A stretch of DNA of 64,000 nucleotides, taken from positions 1-64,000 of the forward strand of contig CAZXFT010000002.1 of NCBI GenBank assembly GCA_964640655.1, given 5' to 3'. The position numbers and the translations under genes are program-made. Below, one piece after another: positions 45,791-53,983 of this stretch. The notes under the pieces are model-generated. The model was not told the origin of the DNA. It saw only the letters and a list, made by a program, of their open reading frames with translations, and made no database searches. This DNA is from BJGO01 sp964640655 (lineage in GTDB: Bacteria; Bacteroidota; Bacteroidia; Chitinophagales; UBA10324). The stretch's first letter is position 1; every line of letters starts with the position of its first letter.

Positions 45791-46429
45791 ATGCATCTCA
45801 TTTCAAACAAACTGGAAAAATATATTGAAGAACACACTTCTCCCGAAGCACCATTGTTGTATAAAATTCACCGACATACTTACCTCAATGTTTTGATGCC
45901 GCAGATGCTGTCGGGTAGAGTACAGGGAGAAGCATTGAAAATGTTCAGTCGTATGATTCGACCGCGGCGCGTGCTGGAGTTAGGAACATATACCGGCTAC
46001 AGTGCCATTTGTCTTGCAGAAGGATTAAGCGACGACGGCAAACTGATTAGTATAGATATTAATGCAGAGTTGCAAGAGCGTGTGCAGACATACATCAACG
46101 AAGCAGGTTTGCAGCATAAAATAAAATTACTCTGCGGCAAAGCAGCAGATATAATTCCTACATTGGAAGAAGAATTTGACTTGGCTTTTATTGATGCTGA
46201 TAAAGTAAACTATTCGTTATATCTCGATTTAGTTATAGACAAGGTGAGGCCCGGCGGCTTCATTATCGCTGACAATGTTTTGTGGAGCGGTAAGGTGATT
46301 AATTCACAACCCGATAAAGACACTCAGGCCATTATTGATTTCAACAATAAAGTGCATCAAGATGAGCGATTACAAAATGTGATTATATCTGTAAGAGATG
46401 GAATGATGGTGATGTGGAAGAAGTATTAA
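45791..46429 (+). CDS. SAM-dependent O-methyltransferase (COMT-like)
   Basis: 212 residues from the ATG at 45791; a TTG at 45767 gives an unneeded extension. Class I Rossmann methyltransferase of the catechol/caffeoyl-CoA O-methyltransferase family. SAM-binding motif I is VLELGTYTGYSAICLAEGL, the acidic residue after beta-2 is in ISIDIN, and metal/catalytic residues lie in AFIDADKVNYSLYLDL and IADNVLWSGKV. The substrate is unknown; such enzymes methylate diverse phenolic hydroxyls. It diverges from obg. Downstream is 456 bases without a gene. Confidence 0.88.
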   Translation: MHLISNKLEKYIEEHTSPEAPLLYKIHRHTYLNVLMPQMLSGRVQGEALKMFSRMIRPRRVLELGTYTGYSAICLAEGLSDDGKLISIDINAELQERVQTYINEAGLQHKIKLLCGKAADIIPTLEEEFDLAFIDADKVNYSLYLDLVIDKVRPGGFIIADNVLWSGKVINSQPDKDTQAIIDFNNKVHQDERLQNVIISVRDGMMVMWKKY

Positions 46430-46885
46430 GTGCATCACATGGTGTAGGGTATTAAACCCTAAAACCGGTTGAATTTACACAAGTATTCAGGGTAAAAGCA
46501 CACTTACGGCGGTACTGTTGGCGTCAACCACGGCTTCGTTTACACCAACCGCAGCTCCGTTGACACCAACGAGGCTCCGTTGGCACCAACCAAGGCGTGG
46601 TTAATACCTTTTTTAACCCATCCCCCCCCGAAAAAACTTTAAAAAGACTGGTTTTGGAGTAAATGAGGTGTTATTAGCCCTTGTATAATAAGGCTATTTC
46701 TGTCAATTCTTGTACGCGTAATCATGTGTGTGAAAAGTTTAAGCCTGTGCATGTTCTAATGTTGGGGCTGATTATTCTTTAGAGCAGGAGTATAAAATCA
46801 GGAATGAAGGTAAAGCAATGAGTGGTTTAATAGGTCTAGAGTGATGAAATAGTTTGCCTTGAGAATTTGTAAAATTGCGTCAGTG
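46430..46885. other. Gene-free region with hairpin, 21-bp repeats and a C8 run
   Basis: 456 bases between the O-methyltransferase and a minus-strand lipoprotein gene. A hairpin TAGGGT/ACCCTA is at 46445-46461, without a T run. Then come four imperfect 21-base repeats (46517-46599), a run of eight C (46622-46629) and an AT-rich tail. No protein-coding frame, tRNA or promoter box is evident. Confidence 0.6.
46517..46599 (+). repeat. Four degenerate 21-bp tandem units
   Basis: Units start with GTT and carry a ACCAAC or TCAAC core: 46517-46537, 46538-46558, 46559-46578 (20 bases) and 46579-46599, with a partial fifth from 46600. GTTGGCGTCAAC and GTTGACACCAAC are nearly self-complementary, so each unit could form a small hairpin. 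Similarity is about 60-75 percent between neighbours. Confidence 0.7.
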
Positions 46886-47317
46886 TTAATTTAATTTATT
46901 CAAGAAAGCACCGGATATAGGCTCACTAATCTCAAGAATTTGAATACTATCTGATTTTTCAAAAATCAAGAACGGATATGTTTTGAATAAACCATACTGC
47001 TCTAAATGATTTGATTCCATGATTAAAAAATGAATTGAATCGATACCTATTTGATTGTACAAAGTTTCTTTATTCATTTTATTACAAATTAGGGTAAGAT
47101 TCATTCCTTGATGGACGAGAGCCTTTATATTTCTAATTGTCACTGAATCACAAGAGCCACAAAAGGAATTGTTGATAACAGCAACTGCAATACTATCATT
47201 AACATACAAGGAATTTGTGTCAAGAAATAGTTTTAAAAGATCTTGATTTGAATTGGGTGTATTAGTATTACATGAAGATAAAATCAATAGCCATGAAATA
47301 TAAAACCGCCTTATCAC
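46886..47317 (-). CDS. Small thioredoxin-like lipoprotein with CGSC motif
   Basis: 143 residues. GTG start (47317) overlaps the stop of the upstream gene by 4 bases (GTGA). Lipobox LLILSSC gives a lipid-anchored protein. After a short helical part there is a beta strand and the motif VINNSFCGSCDSVTIRNI, with the two cysteines one pair apart (CxxC), then alternating strands and helices that look like a reduced thioredoxin fold. The family is not one I can name. It closes a string of four minus-strand secreted proteins and may act as a redox or metal-binding partner of the neighbours; this is inference. Confidence 0.6.
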   Translation of the reverse strand: MIRRFYISWLLILSSCNTNTPNSNQDLLKLFLDTNSLYVNDSIAVAVINNSFCGSCDSVTIRNIKALVHQGMNLTLICNKMNKETLYNQIGIDSIHFLIMESNHLEQYGLFKTYPFLIFEKSDSIQILEISEPISGAFLNKLN

Positions 47318-47730
47318 TTTATTCTCTGAACTTTATTTCTTTTTATAAAATAATTGTTTACCGAAAACAATCCCAAGGACTCTAAGTGTTGTCTTGATAC
47401 TTTAATAAGATGTGTAGGCAATAAGTTGTTAAAATGTAAAAGTGAATCGACTGATACATCGGTAAGTACGTAATCATTTAACTTTAAACGATGATTGAGG
47501 TATTCGCACAGAGCCATACCACATTTGTTTGCACCGGTAGCACAAAACCCGAACCGTATCACATAGACTCTGTGATAATCACTTGGTATACCTAATTCAA
47601 TTAGCATTGCGTTGTCAAGTTTACCTCTATGAGATACTGATTGCCCAATTGCAGAATAAGCAACTAAACAGTTAATGATTAACCACACGGATACGTAGTA
47701 ACTTAAAGCCAATTTTATTATCGTTTTCAT
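47314..47730 (-). CDS. Small secreted protein related in layout to its neighbour
   Basis: 138 residues with an N-terminal hydrophobic segment (about 8-28, signal peptide or anchor, ending AIGQ). The body has a strand-like VYVIRFGFC followed by more cysteines (ATGANKCGMALCEYL), then helices ending HLIKVSRQHLESLGLF. The C-terminal pattern of SLGLF-VNNYF resembles QYGLFKTYPF of the following gene, so the two may be distant paralogues. The function is unknown. Its 5' end overlaps the DUF4221-like gene by 59 bases and its 3' end overlaps the next gene by 4 bases, showing tight translational packing. Confidence 0.55.
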   Translation of the reverse strand: MKTIIKLALSYYVSVWLIINCLVAYSAIGQSVSHRGKLDNAMLIELGIPSDYHRVYVIRFGFCATGANKCGMALCEYLNHRLKLNDYVLTDVSVDSLLHFNNLLPTHLIKVSRQHLESLGLFSVNNYFIKRNKVQRIK

Positions 47731-48835
47731 CCTTAAATATATCTCGAGTGTTCATGAATAACCCATCCGGGCTGCATATAGCATAGTAATACCATGCGTC
47801 ATTGGGCAACAATACTTCATCCATAATTTCAAAGTTTTCATTAAATATGATAACAGACATGCGCTTGTCGTCTGTTGTATTATATAGATTGTTGCCTCCT
47901 TTTACTGGCATACTATGCTCATAAAAGCGATAGAATATATTTCGATAAGGGTCATAAATGATGTTGCCGTAAGCAGCAGAATATTTTTTATGATTCCAGA
48001 TAGACTCTTTGCGACCAATTTTTTTATCAATCGTAACAGGTTTTATCGGCGCAGTTTCATAACGACTTCTGATATGATGACTAGCGCTGATTCCTGTTAG
48101 TAAATCGTACTTTATTATTTCATCTGAGCATTCAAATGAATAAATGATAGCATCTTGAAGATATAGTTGATGTATAGGAAAGAGCAGTCCATAGTCAAAG
48201 TCACTTAGAAATTTAGGATATACAATTCCTGTTGAATTTATCTTGTGAGAATAAATATTATAAGTGGCTGTAATCGGGAAATCATAGTTTTTCTTTGAAT
48301 AAATGCCATTCTCATAAAACACATTTTTATCAACCGGGAAATAAAGGAGTGAATCTTTGATAATATTGATTTGATTAAGTTGACCTAAATTATATGATGA
48401 TGTTAATCCAGTGGACTTAGCCCAAAATGTTGTATCAATTTTTAATGATGTTATTTTAGTATCATTATTTATTTCTCTGCGCGATAATTGATTGTGAGAA
48501 TTTAATATGTAGTATTGGTGTCTTGATATAAAACAAAAGGAATTTTTGGTTTGACATAGGGAATTTAAGGTGCTATCAGTATAAGAACATGATGGGTTCT
48601 GAATGTTGATGATATTGAGACAATTGTTTGTGCAATTTTCTAATCCAATATATATACTGTCTTGTATATATAAGGTGGAAGGAGATTTTCCATTTAACAC
48701 ACCTAATTGGCAATTAGGCAAGATATTGACGCTATCTATCATTACTTTTACAACACCCTGACTTTGCAAGCAAGCAGTTTGTAAAAACAATAGACTGAAA
48801 AAAAGATAAGGAGCAACTGAATAAACTATTTTCAT
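47672..48835 (-). CDS. DUF4221-like secreted lipoprotein
   Basis: 387 residues. Signal peptide with cysteine at about 22 (LLFLQTAC), thus probably lipid-anchored. The body has beta-strand-rich repeats (ILNSHNQLSRREI, IYSFECSDEIIKYDLLTG) and ends with GNIIYDPYRNIFYRFYEH, YAICSPDGLFMNTRDIFKDEN and GFKLLRIRVVNH, the pattern of the DUF4221 beta-propeller-like family of Bacteroidota. No biochemical role is established for it. The same-strand gene just upstream is a decayed small lipoprotein, and two small cysteine-bearing genes overlap or follow, so the group probably functions together. Confidence 0.65.
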   Translation of the reverse strand: MKIVYSVAPYLFFSLLFLQTACLQSQGVVKVMIDSVNILPNCQLGVLNGKSPSTLYIQDSIYIGLENCTNNCLNIINIQNPSCSYTDSTLNSLCQTKNSFCFISRHQYYILNSHNQLSRREINNDTKITSLKIDTTFWAKSTGLTSSYNLGQLNQINIIKDSLLYFPVDKNVFYENGIYSKKNYDFPITATYNIYSHKINSTGIVYPKFLSDFDYGLLFPIHQLYLQDAIIYSFECSDEIIKYDLLTGISASHHIRSRYETAPIKPVTIDKKIGRKESIWNHKKYSAAYGNIIYDPYRNIFYRFYEHSMPVKGGNNLYNTTDDKRMSVIIFNENFEIMDEVLLPNDAWYYYAICSPDGLFMNTRDIFKDENDNKIGFKLLRIRVVNH

Positions 48836-48856
48836 TTCAAATAATACTTCATGAAA

Positions 48857-49273
48857 TTATTTGCAATTAGGGCAATACAAGCAACCAAATTGTTTTGAAC
48901 AAGTTTTTCCGCTGGGGTCGCAAGCCATTCCCGGAACAGGCTCACCATTCCACTCAGCTATACAATAGACTTCATGGAAATACTTTTTGAGATACTTATT
49001 TAAGGTGTCGTTTGCTAATGAAGGAATGATAAATAACTCATTATATACTGACATTGAATCGTTTAAAATCAAGGTTCGAAGCGAGTCACAGTAACTATCC
49101 CATTGTGAAGCGCGATCTCTGTTGATCACCCAACCGTTGGGGGCTTGATACAACATAGAATCATATCTGTATGAAGACCTATGGCAGGTTCATTGTTTAT
49201 TAAATTATTTTTTGTGCTACATGAAGTAGCCATTACAATCAATAAAATCTGTAAAAGATGTTTGATGTTTCAT
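48857..49273 (-). pseudogene. Small cysteine-rich lipoprotein, frameshifted at its 5' end
   Basis: The ATG at 49273 is followed by a 7-base tandem repeat (complement of 49257-49263 and 49264-49270). With both copies the frame stops after 18 codons. Removing one copy gives MKHLLQILLIVMATSCSTKN, a lipoprotein signal, running on to GLHTD before a second frame change into the main 99-residue frame (48857-49156), which reads SMLYQAPNGWVINRD and ends in a tail of six cysteines (GMACDPSGKTC, GCLYCPNCK). Two separate shifts suggest real decay rather than one sequencing error. The intact part may still be made as an unexported peptide. nadB ends 21 bases upstream. Confidence 0.55.
49257..49270. repeat. 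7-bp tandem duplication in the lipoprotein start region
   Basis: GATGTTT occurs twice in a row directly beside the start codon. One unit changes the frame, so gain or loss of the unit switches the lipoprotein signal on or off. Confidence 0.8.
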
Positions 49274-49293
49274 AAAATTTTCTTTCAAATATA

Positions 49294-50898
49294 CTAAACC
49301 ACCATATCCCTTGCTACAAGTACTTTTTTATTATAGTCGGTGTTGTAATTCAGCCCGCGACTTTCGTGTCGCTGCATGGCGCACTTCACAATCAGGTAGG
49401 CAATGTTGATAAGGTTGCGCAGTTCGCAAAGCTGTGGCGATACAACAGTTCGCTGATAAAGCTCCTCTGTTTCTCGATAGATTAAGTCAAGCCGCTTCCA
49501 GGCTCGCTGTAATCGCAGATTTGATCGCACGATTCCTACATAGTTGCTCATAATATATTGCAGTTCACTTCGAGTGAAAGTAATCAACACCATCTCCTCC
49601 GGCGATATGGTTCCTTCGGCATTCCAGTCAGGAATGTTAGTGGGTAATGTGATTTTTTTTAATTGCTTCACTGCATCTAAATAAGCGCGGTGCGAAAACA
49701 CCATAGCTTCAAGCAAGGAGTTAGATGCCAGCCGATTGGCTCCATGTAGTCCGGTGCAGGCACATTCGCCACAGGCATAAAGATTCTTAATACTGCTTCG
49801 TGCGTGTTCATTCGTTTTGATGCCTCCGCACAGATAATGAGCTGCAGGCACTACAGGTATCATGTCTTTTGAAATATCTATACCCAGACTCAGACATTTC
49901 TCATAAATATTCGGGAAGTGTTCAATGAATTTTTTCTTATCCAGATGACGGCAGTCAAGCCACACATGATCTGAGCCTGAAATTTTCATTTCATTGTCTA
50001 TGGCACGAGCCACAATATCGCGCGTAGCTTGTGAACCTCGCTTGTCATACTTCTGCATGAACTCTTTGCCGGTTACATCGCGCAGCACTGCGCCGAATCC
50101 GCGTATGGCTTCAGTAATTAAAAATGAAGGATACTCGCCGGGATTATATAATGCCGTAGGATGAAACTGGATAAACTCCATGTTCATCACCTTGCCTTTG
50201 GCACGATACACCATAGCAATGCCGTCACCGGTGGCTATGGTAGGATTGGTAGTATTCAGATACACATGCCCGGCTCCGCCTGTGGCCAGTATGGTGGTTT
50301 TAGATAAAATGGTGTCCACCCGGTTGCGGCGAGTATCCAAAGCATAAACGCCATAGCATTCAATGTTCTTGGTGCGGCGTGTTACTTCAGCTCCAAGATG
50401 ATGTTGTGTGATTATATCGATGGCAAAATAGTGCGTGAAGAAATCTATGTTCTCGTTCTTTTGTATTTGCTTAAGCAAAGCACGTTCTATCTCCAATCCG
50501 GTTACATCTTTATGATGCAACACACGATGGGCACTGTGCCCTCCTTCTTTTGCTAAATCAAATTCGCCGCGTTGATTTTTATCGAACCGGGCACCCCATT
50601 CTATCACTTCATTTACTCTGTCGGGACCTTCCTTGACTACTATCTCAACAATGTCTTTATGACATAACCCATCGCCGCTGTCGAGCGTGTCCTTGATATG
50701 TTTGCGGTAAGAATCTTTCTTTAGATCGGCAACTGCTGCCACCCCACCTTGTGCATACTTGGTGTTGCTTTCGTCTTCGTTACTTTTAGTGATAATGCAC
50801 ACACGACCGTGCTTTGCGGCTTTCAATGCAAAGGTTAATCCAGCTATGCCGGAGCCAATGACGAGGAAGTCGTATGTGCGCTCTTGTTTTTTCTTCAT
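49294..50898 (-). CDS. nadB: L-aspartate oxidase
   Basis: FAD flavoprotein of 534 residues that oxidises L-aspartate to iminoaspartate, the first step of de novo NAD synthesis. The N-terminal dinucleotide-binding motif is VIGSGIAGLTFALKAA, a second flavin contact is ATGGAGHVYLNTTNP, and the active-site region includes MEFIQFHPTALY and the later GLHGANRLASNSLLEA. Length and order fit bacterial NadB. nadA and nadC are not adjacent. A 548-residue secreted protein ends 23 bases upstream in the same direction, and the small lipoprotein cluster follows. Confidence 0.95.
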   Translation of the reverse strand: MKKKQERTYDFLVIGSGIAGLTFALKAAKHGRVCIITKSNEDESNTKYAQGGVAAVADLKKDSYRKHIKDTLDSGDGLCHKDIVEIVVKEGPDRVNEVIEWGARFDKNQRGEFDLAKEGGHSAHRVLHHKDVTGLEIERALLKQIQKNENIDFFTHYFAIDIITQHHLGAEVTRRTKNIECYGVYALDTRRNRVDTILSKTTILATGGAGHVYLNTTNPTIATGDGIAMVYRAKGKVMNMEFIQFHPTALYNPGEYPSFLITEAIRGFGAVLRDVTGKEFMQKYDKRGSQATRDIVARAIDNEMKISGSDHVWLDCRHLDKKKFIEHFPNIYEKCLSLGIDISKDMIPVVPAAHYLCGGIKTNEHARSSIKNLYACGECACTGLHGANRLASNSLLEAMVFSHRAYLDAVKQLKKITLPTNIPDWNAEGTISPEEMVLITFTRSELQYIMSNYVGIVRSNLRLQRAWKRLDLIYRETEELYQRTVVSPQLCELRNLINIAYLIVKCAMQRHESRGLNYNTDYNKKVLVARDMVV

Positions 50899-50921
50899 TT
50901 GTTACAGAAACAAATAAATGC

Positions 50922-52568
50922 TTACAAGGTTATTTTACCGAAACGATATTTCAATCCATCGTTACTCATAAACAACAAGGTTTTATCATCAAATATTTTA
51001 GTTGTTTTTGGAAGTAAAGTAGTGTCAATTTCTTTGGTGCTGAACAAGGGATTTGTACTTAGTTCGCCAGTGCTGTTAACTTTAACTATATATACCATAG
51101 CATTGTCTGTGTTACCCATGCGCTGACTGAGCTCTTTTTTGTTGCCATTCATAATCAAATAAATATCATCGCCGGCTTTTTGATGAGCAAAAGATAAATA
51201 TCGGGCACCGTCATTGGAGCTTACTTGCCTTTTTTTAACTACTGTTGACCAAGCAACAGAGGCATCTTCCTTGATATTGAAAACGGGAATATTGGTATAA
51301 CGATAGCTGAAATTCATAGAGCCATTTGAACCCGAGCTGGTAACAATTGAAAAATTTTCGGTGACAAGTGTATATGATCCGTTATTGTTTTTGTAAGCTG
51401 TTCGAATATGAATGTTTCCCAATTCGGGCTTGTCTTCTGCATCATCACCCAGAATGGATTGAATCACTGCGGGAGTAAAATCCTTGGAGGATTTTTTACT
51501 GAGTACAAAATCTTTATTGATAGTATATACATAAGCACCGCCTGCTTTTGCTGATCCCTTGTCTGAGTAAAATCCAAATACGGCAATTTCATCGTTTTCT
51601 TTTTCATCAATATAAATGTCCGTGACGAGTTTGCCTGTAACACTTATCTCCAGGTTCTTGGGTTCTTTAATATCCTTACCCGATTTAATCAGTTGAAAAC
51701 TAAATGCCTTGGCTCCTTTGTCTTTGTCGGCAGAGTTTGCCTGTACTTTTAACAGTATATAAGCATATTCGCCTATGATGTATTGGCGTGTGATGGCATA
51801 GTTATTATCGGGCATGTTGATTACATACTTCGATTGCCACAGCTCTTTGAAATCAGCATCCATCATTTTTAGTGTAAAACTTTCAGCCTTCATCTTGGTA
51901 GGCATGTTCGTGTGGTAATAAATCAGCAAGCGGCTGTTATTTCCATTACCCATCACCTTATATGAATTGGTGATATTGGTGAATGCAGAATTTTTTCCAC
52001 TCACCTGATCCAGTTTTATCTTCTCGTTGCTTAAAGAGCCATCAGCATTAAACGGTACAGCATACAGTGTAGTAATATAGCTCTTCTTGTCGAACGATGA
52101 TGCAAACGCCACCAAACGGTTATTGACCCATAGAATATTTTTCAATCGCATTTGTATTTCACCATCCATAATGGTGAACTGCTTCGAGTACTGAAGGTTA
52201 CAAGCATTATCATAGTATTGAATAAAAAACTTGGACTTGGCAAACATGTTTGCATTATTGTTGCCCATATAACTTTCAATTTCATAAAGACGATGATCGT
52301 CAGTACAAACACCATAACCAATAGCTATAGCCATAGCTGCACCGGTTCCGGGATTATCTTGCAACAACGCCATTTGTGCATCGTCTTCTGCAATTCCTTC
52401 CATACGGAGCACATAATAGCCATCAGCAGTAGTGTGCAGTATGATGTTCATAGCGCCTCCAAGGTTTTTGGTTTCCATTTCCTGTCCAAAGGATACCGCA
52501 GGTTGCGCTTGGCTGAATAAGCCGAAGCATAATAAAAGTAATGTAGTAGAAAGAGATAATAATTTCAT
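50922..52568 (-). CDS. Secreted hypothetical protein, 548 aa
   Basis: The signal peptide is clear (MKLLSLSTTLLLLCFGLFSQAQ, so the start ATG is firm). The mature part is beta-rich and repetitive, with many short strands and YVIN, YIIGEYAYILLKVQ, DDKTLLFMSNDG-like segments. It may fold as a propeller; DEKENDEIAVFGFYSDKG is a typical blade-like stretch. No T9SS sorting domain is visible; the C-terminus is NDGLKYRFGKITL. I do not recognise a named family. It is transcribed towards nadB, with 23 bases between, and diverges from acyP. Confidence 0.6.
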   Translation of the reverse strand: MKLLSLSTTLLLLCFGLFSQAQPAVSFGQEMETKNLGGAMNIILHTTADGYYVLRMEGIAEDDAQMALLQDNPGTGAAMAIAIGYGVCTDDHRLYEIESYMGNNNANMFAKSKFFIQYYDNACNLQYSKQFTIMDGEIQMRLKNILWVNNRLVAFASSFDKKSYITTLYAVPFNADGSLSNEKIKLDQVSGKNSAFTNITNSYKVMGNGNNSRLLIYYHTNMPTKMKAESFTLKMMDADFKELWQSKYVINMPDNNYAITRQYIIGEYAYILLKVQANSADKDKGAKAFSFQLIKSGKDIKEPKNLEISVTGKLVTDIYIDEKENDEIAVFGFYSDKGSAKAGGAYVYTINKDFVLSKKSSKDFTPAVIQSILGDDAEDKPELGNIHIRTAYKNNNGSYTLVTENFSIVTSSGSNGSMNFSYRYTNIPVFNIKEDASVAWSTVVKKRQVSSNDGARYLSFAHQKAGDDIYLIMNGNKKELSQRMGNTDNAMVYIVKVNSTGELSTNPLFSTKEIDTTLLPKTTKIFDDKTLLFMSNDGLKYRFGKITL

Positions 52569-52623
52569 TTTAAAAAGTTTTGGCGAAAGTAAGCAGAGTA
52601 AAATGGTGATTCGAACATTAGGT

Positions 52624-52631
52624 TATTTTTA
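52624..52631 (+). promoter_or_regulatory. Putative acyP -7 box (TATTTTTA)
   Basis: One mismatch from TAnnTTTG, 5 bases before the GTG start of acyP. It would give a nearly leaderless transcript. Confidence 0.35.
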
Positions 52632-52636
52632 CGCAG

Positions 52637-52912
52637 GTGCACATAAAACATATCTCACTTCATATCACAGGCCTGGTTCAGGGAGTTTGGTTTCGAGCAA
52701 CTACAAAAAAAGTTGCTGATGAAATGGGTGTGCATGGTATAGTGCGCAATGAGCCGGATGGTACAGTCTATATTGAAGCGGAAGCTGAGGTAGCTAAGCT
52801 GGCACAGTTCACTTTATGGTGCCACAACGGCCCTGATGGTGCTCGTGTTGAGCAGGTAAAAGTCCTTGAAGGTGAATTGAAAAATTATACCGACTTTAAA
52901 ATTTCGAGATAG
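52637..52912 (+). CDS. acyP: Acylphosphatase
   Basis: 91-residue small enzyme hydrolysing carboxyl-phosphate bonds, as in acetyl phosphate. The signature GLVQGVWFRATTKKVADEMG carries the catalytic Arg of the phosphate-binding loop, and VRNEPDGTVYIEAEA contains the catalytic Asn. The fold is the expected alpha-beta sandwich. Translation starts at GTG; no ATG in frame keeps the first strand. It lies alone between two minus-strand genes and converges on kdsD after 7 bases. Confidence 0.92.
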   Translation: MHIKHISLHITGLVQGVWFRATTKKVADEMGVHGIVRNEPDGTVYIEAEAEVAKLAQFTLWCHNGPDGARVEQVKVLEGELKNYTDFKISR

Positions 52913-52919
52913 GTATTTA

Positions 52920-53888
52920 TTATACTATACCTTCATCGAGCAGGTTATGAATATGAACCATACCGAGGTAAAGCCTTTTGTTTAGTACGGGCAACTGTGT
53001 GATGTTTTTACTACGCATAAGATGAAGTGCATTCACGGCAAGTTCTCCTGATTGCAGGCTACACGGATTGCCGGTCATTATTTGTTTGGCGGTGGTGGAA
53101 TTCATATCAAACTTCTTATTCATCATGCGGCGTAAGTCACCGTCAGTAATAATGCCATTCAATTGACCTTTGTCATCAATCACTGCGGTTGCACCTAATC
53201 TCTTGCTGCTGATTTCAAGAATAACTTCTTTTAAAGTGGTATCGATATGTACAAATGGTTTTTCATTTTTCTTGTACAACTCATCCACAGTCAGATATAA
53301 TTGTTTCCCCAGGGCTCCACCCGGATGATATTTTGCAAAATCGTCGGCACTGAAACCGCGCAGCTGTAAAAGACATACAGCAATGGCATCTCCCATAACC
53401 AACTGTGCTGTGGTGCTTGTAGTAGGCGCTAAGTTATTGGGGCAGGCTTCTTTTTTAACCGTTGTATTTAGAGTATAGTCGCTTTGTTTGGCCAAATAAG
53501 ATTGCATAGATCCCGTAATAGCAATCAAATTATTGCCGCGTTGCTTGATCAATGGTGTCAATACTTTAATTTCTGGACTCTCGCCGCTTTTTGAAATACA
53601 GATTACCACATCATTATCCTGTATCATGCCCAGATCGCCGTGTACAGCATCGGCTGCGTGCATGAACAAAGCTGGAGTACCAGTAGAGTTTAAGGTAGCA
53701 GCAATTTTTTGTGCGATGATGGCACTTTTACCGATGCCGGTAATTACCACTCTGCCGGAGCATTTAAATAGTGTTTGAACCACCTTCTCGAATGAAGAAT
53801 CGATAAACGATGTTAAATCTTGGATGGATTGTGCCTGCAGGCGGATGGTTTCTTTTGCAGTTTTTATACTTTTGGACTCCTTTTTCAA
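52920..53888 (-). CDS. kdsD: Arabinose-5-phosphate isomerase (KpsF/GutQ type)
   Basis: 322 residues. An N-terminal SIS domain (about 35-170) holds GRVVITGIGKSAIIAQKIAATL and CISKSGESPE. Two CBS domains follow (about 205-320: TLKEVILEISSKRLGATAVID and NALHLMRSKNITQLPVLN). The enzyme converts ribulose-5-phosphate to arabinose-5-phosphate, the precursor of Kdo in lipopolysaccharide. The only plausible start is TTG at 53888, since no ATG precedes the SIS domain. The gene diverges from recQ; kdsA, kdsB and kdsC are not in view. Confidence 0.9.
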   Translation of the reverse strand: MKKESKSIKTAKETIRLQAQSIQDLTSFIDSSFEKVVQTLFKCSGRVVITGIGKSAIIAQKIAATLNSTGTPALFMHAADAVHGDLGMIQDNDVVICISKSGESPEIKVLTPLIKQRGNNLIAITGSMQSYLAKQSDYTLNTTVKKEACPNNLAPTTSTTAQLVMGDAIAVCLLQLRGFSADDFAKYHPGGALGKQLYLTVDELYKKNEKPFVHIDTTLKEVILEISSKRLGATAVIDDKGQLNGIITDGDLRRMMNKKFDMNSTTAKQIMTGNPCSLQSGELAVNALHLMRSKNITQLPVLNKRLYLGMVHIHNLLDEGIV

Positions 53889-53983
53889 AAACGAGAGATT
53901 TTAACTAAATAAAATTGTTGGTGATGCTTGTAATTCAACAAAAATAATTATCTTCATCACCACACACACAAAAGAATATAGAA

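Noticed and set aside
46517..46599. CRISPR array
   Set aside because: Units are adjacent with no spacers and are degenerate; no cas genes are nearby.
46886..49273. Toxin-antitoxin or phage-defence island
   Set aside because: All the products carry export signals; no nuclease, helicase or DNA-binding domain is present.
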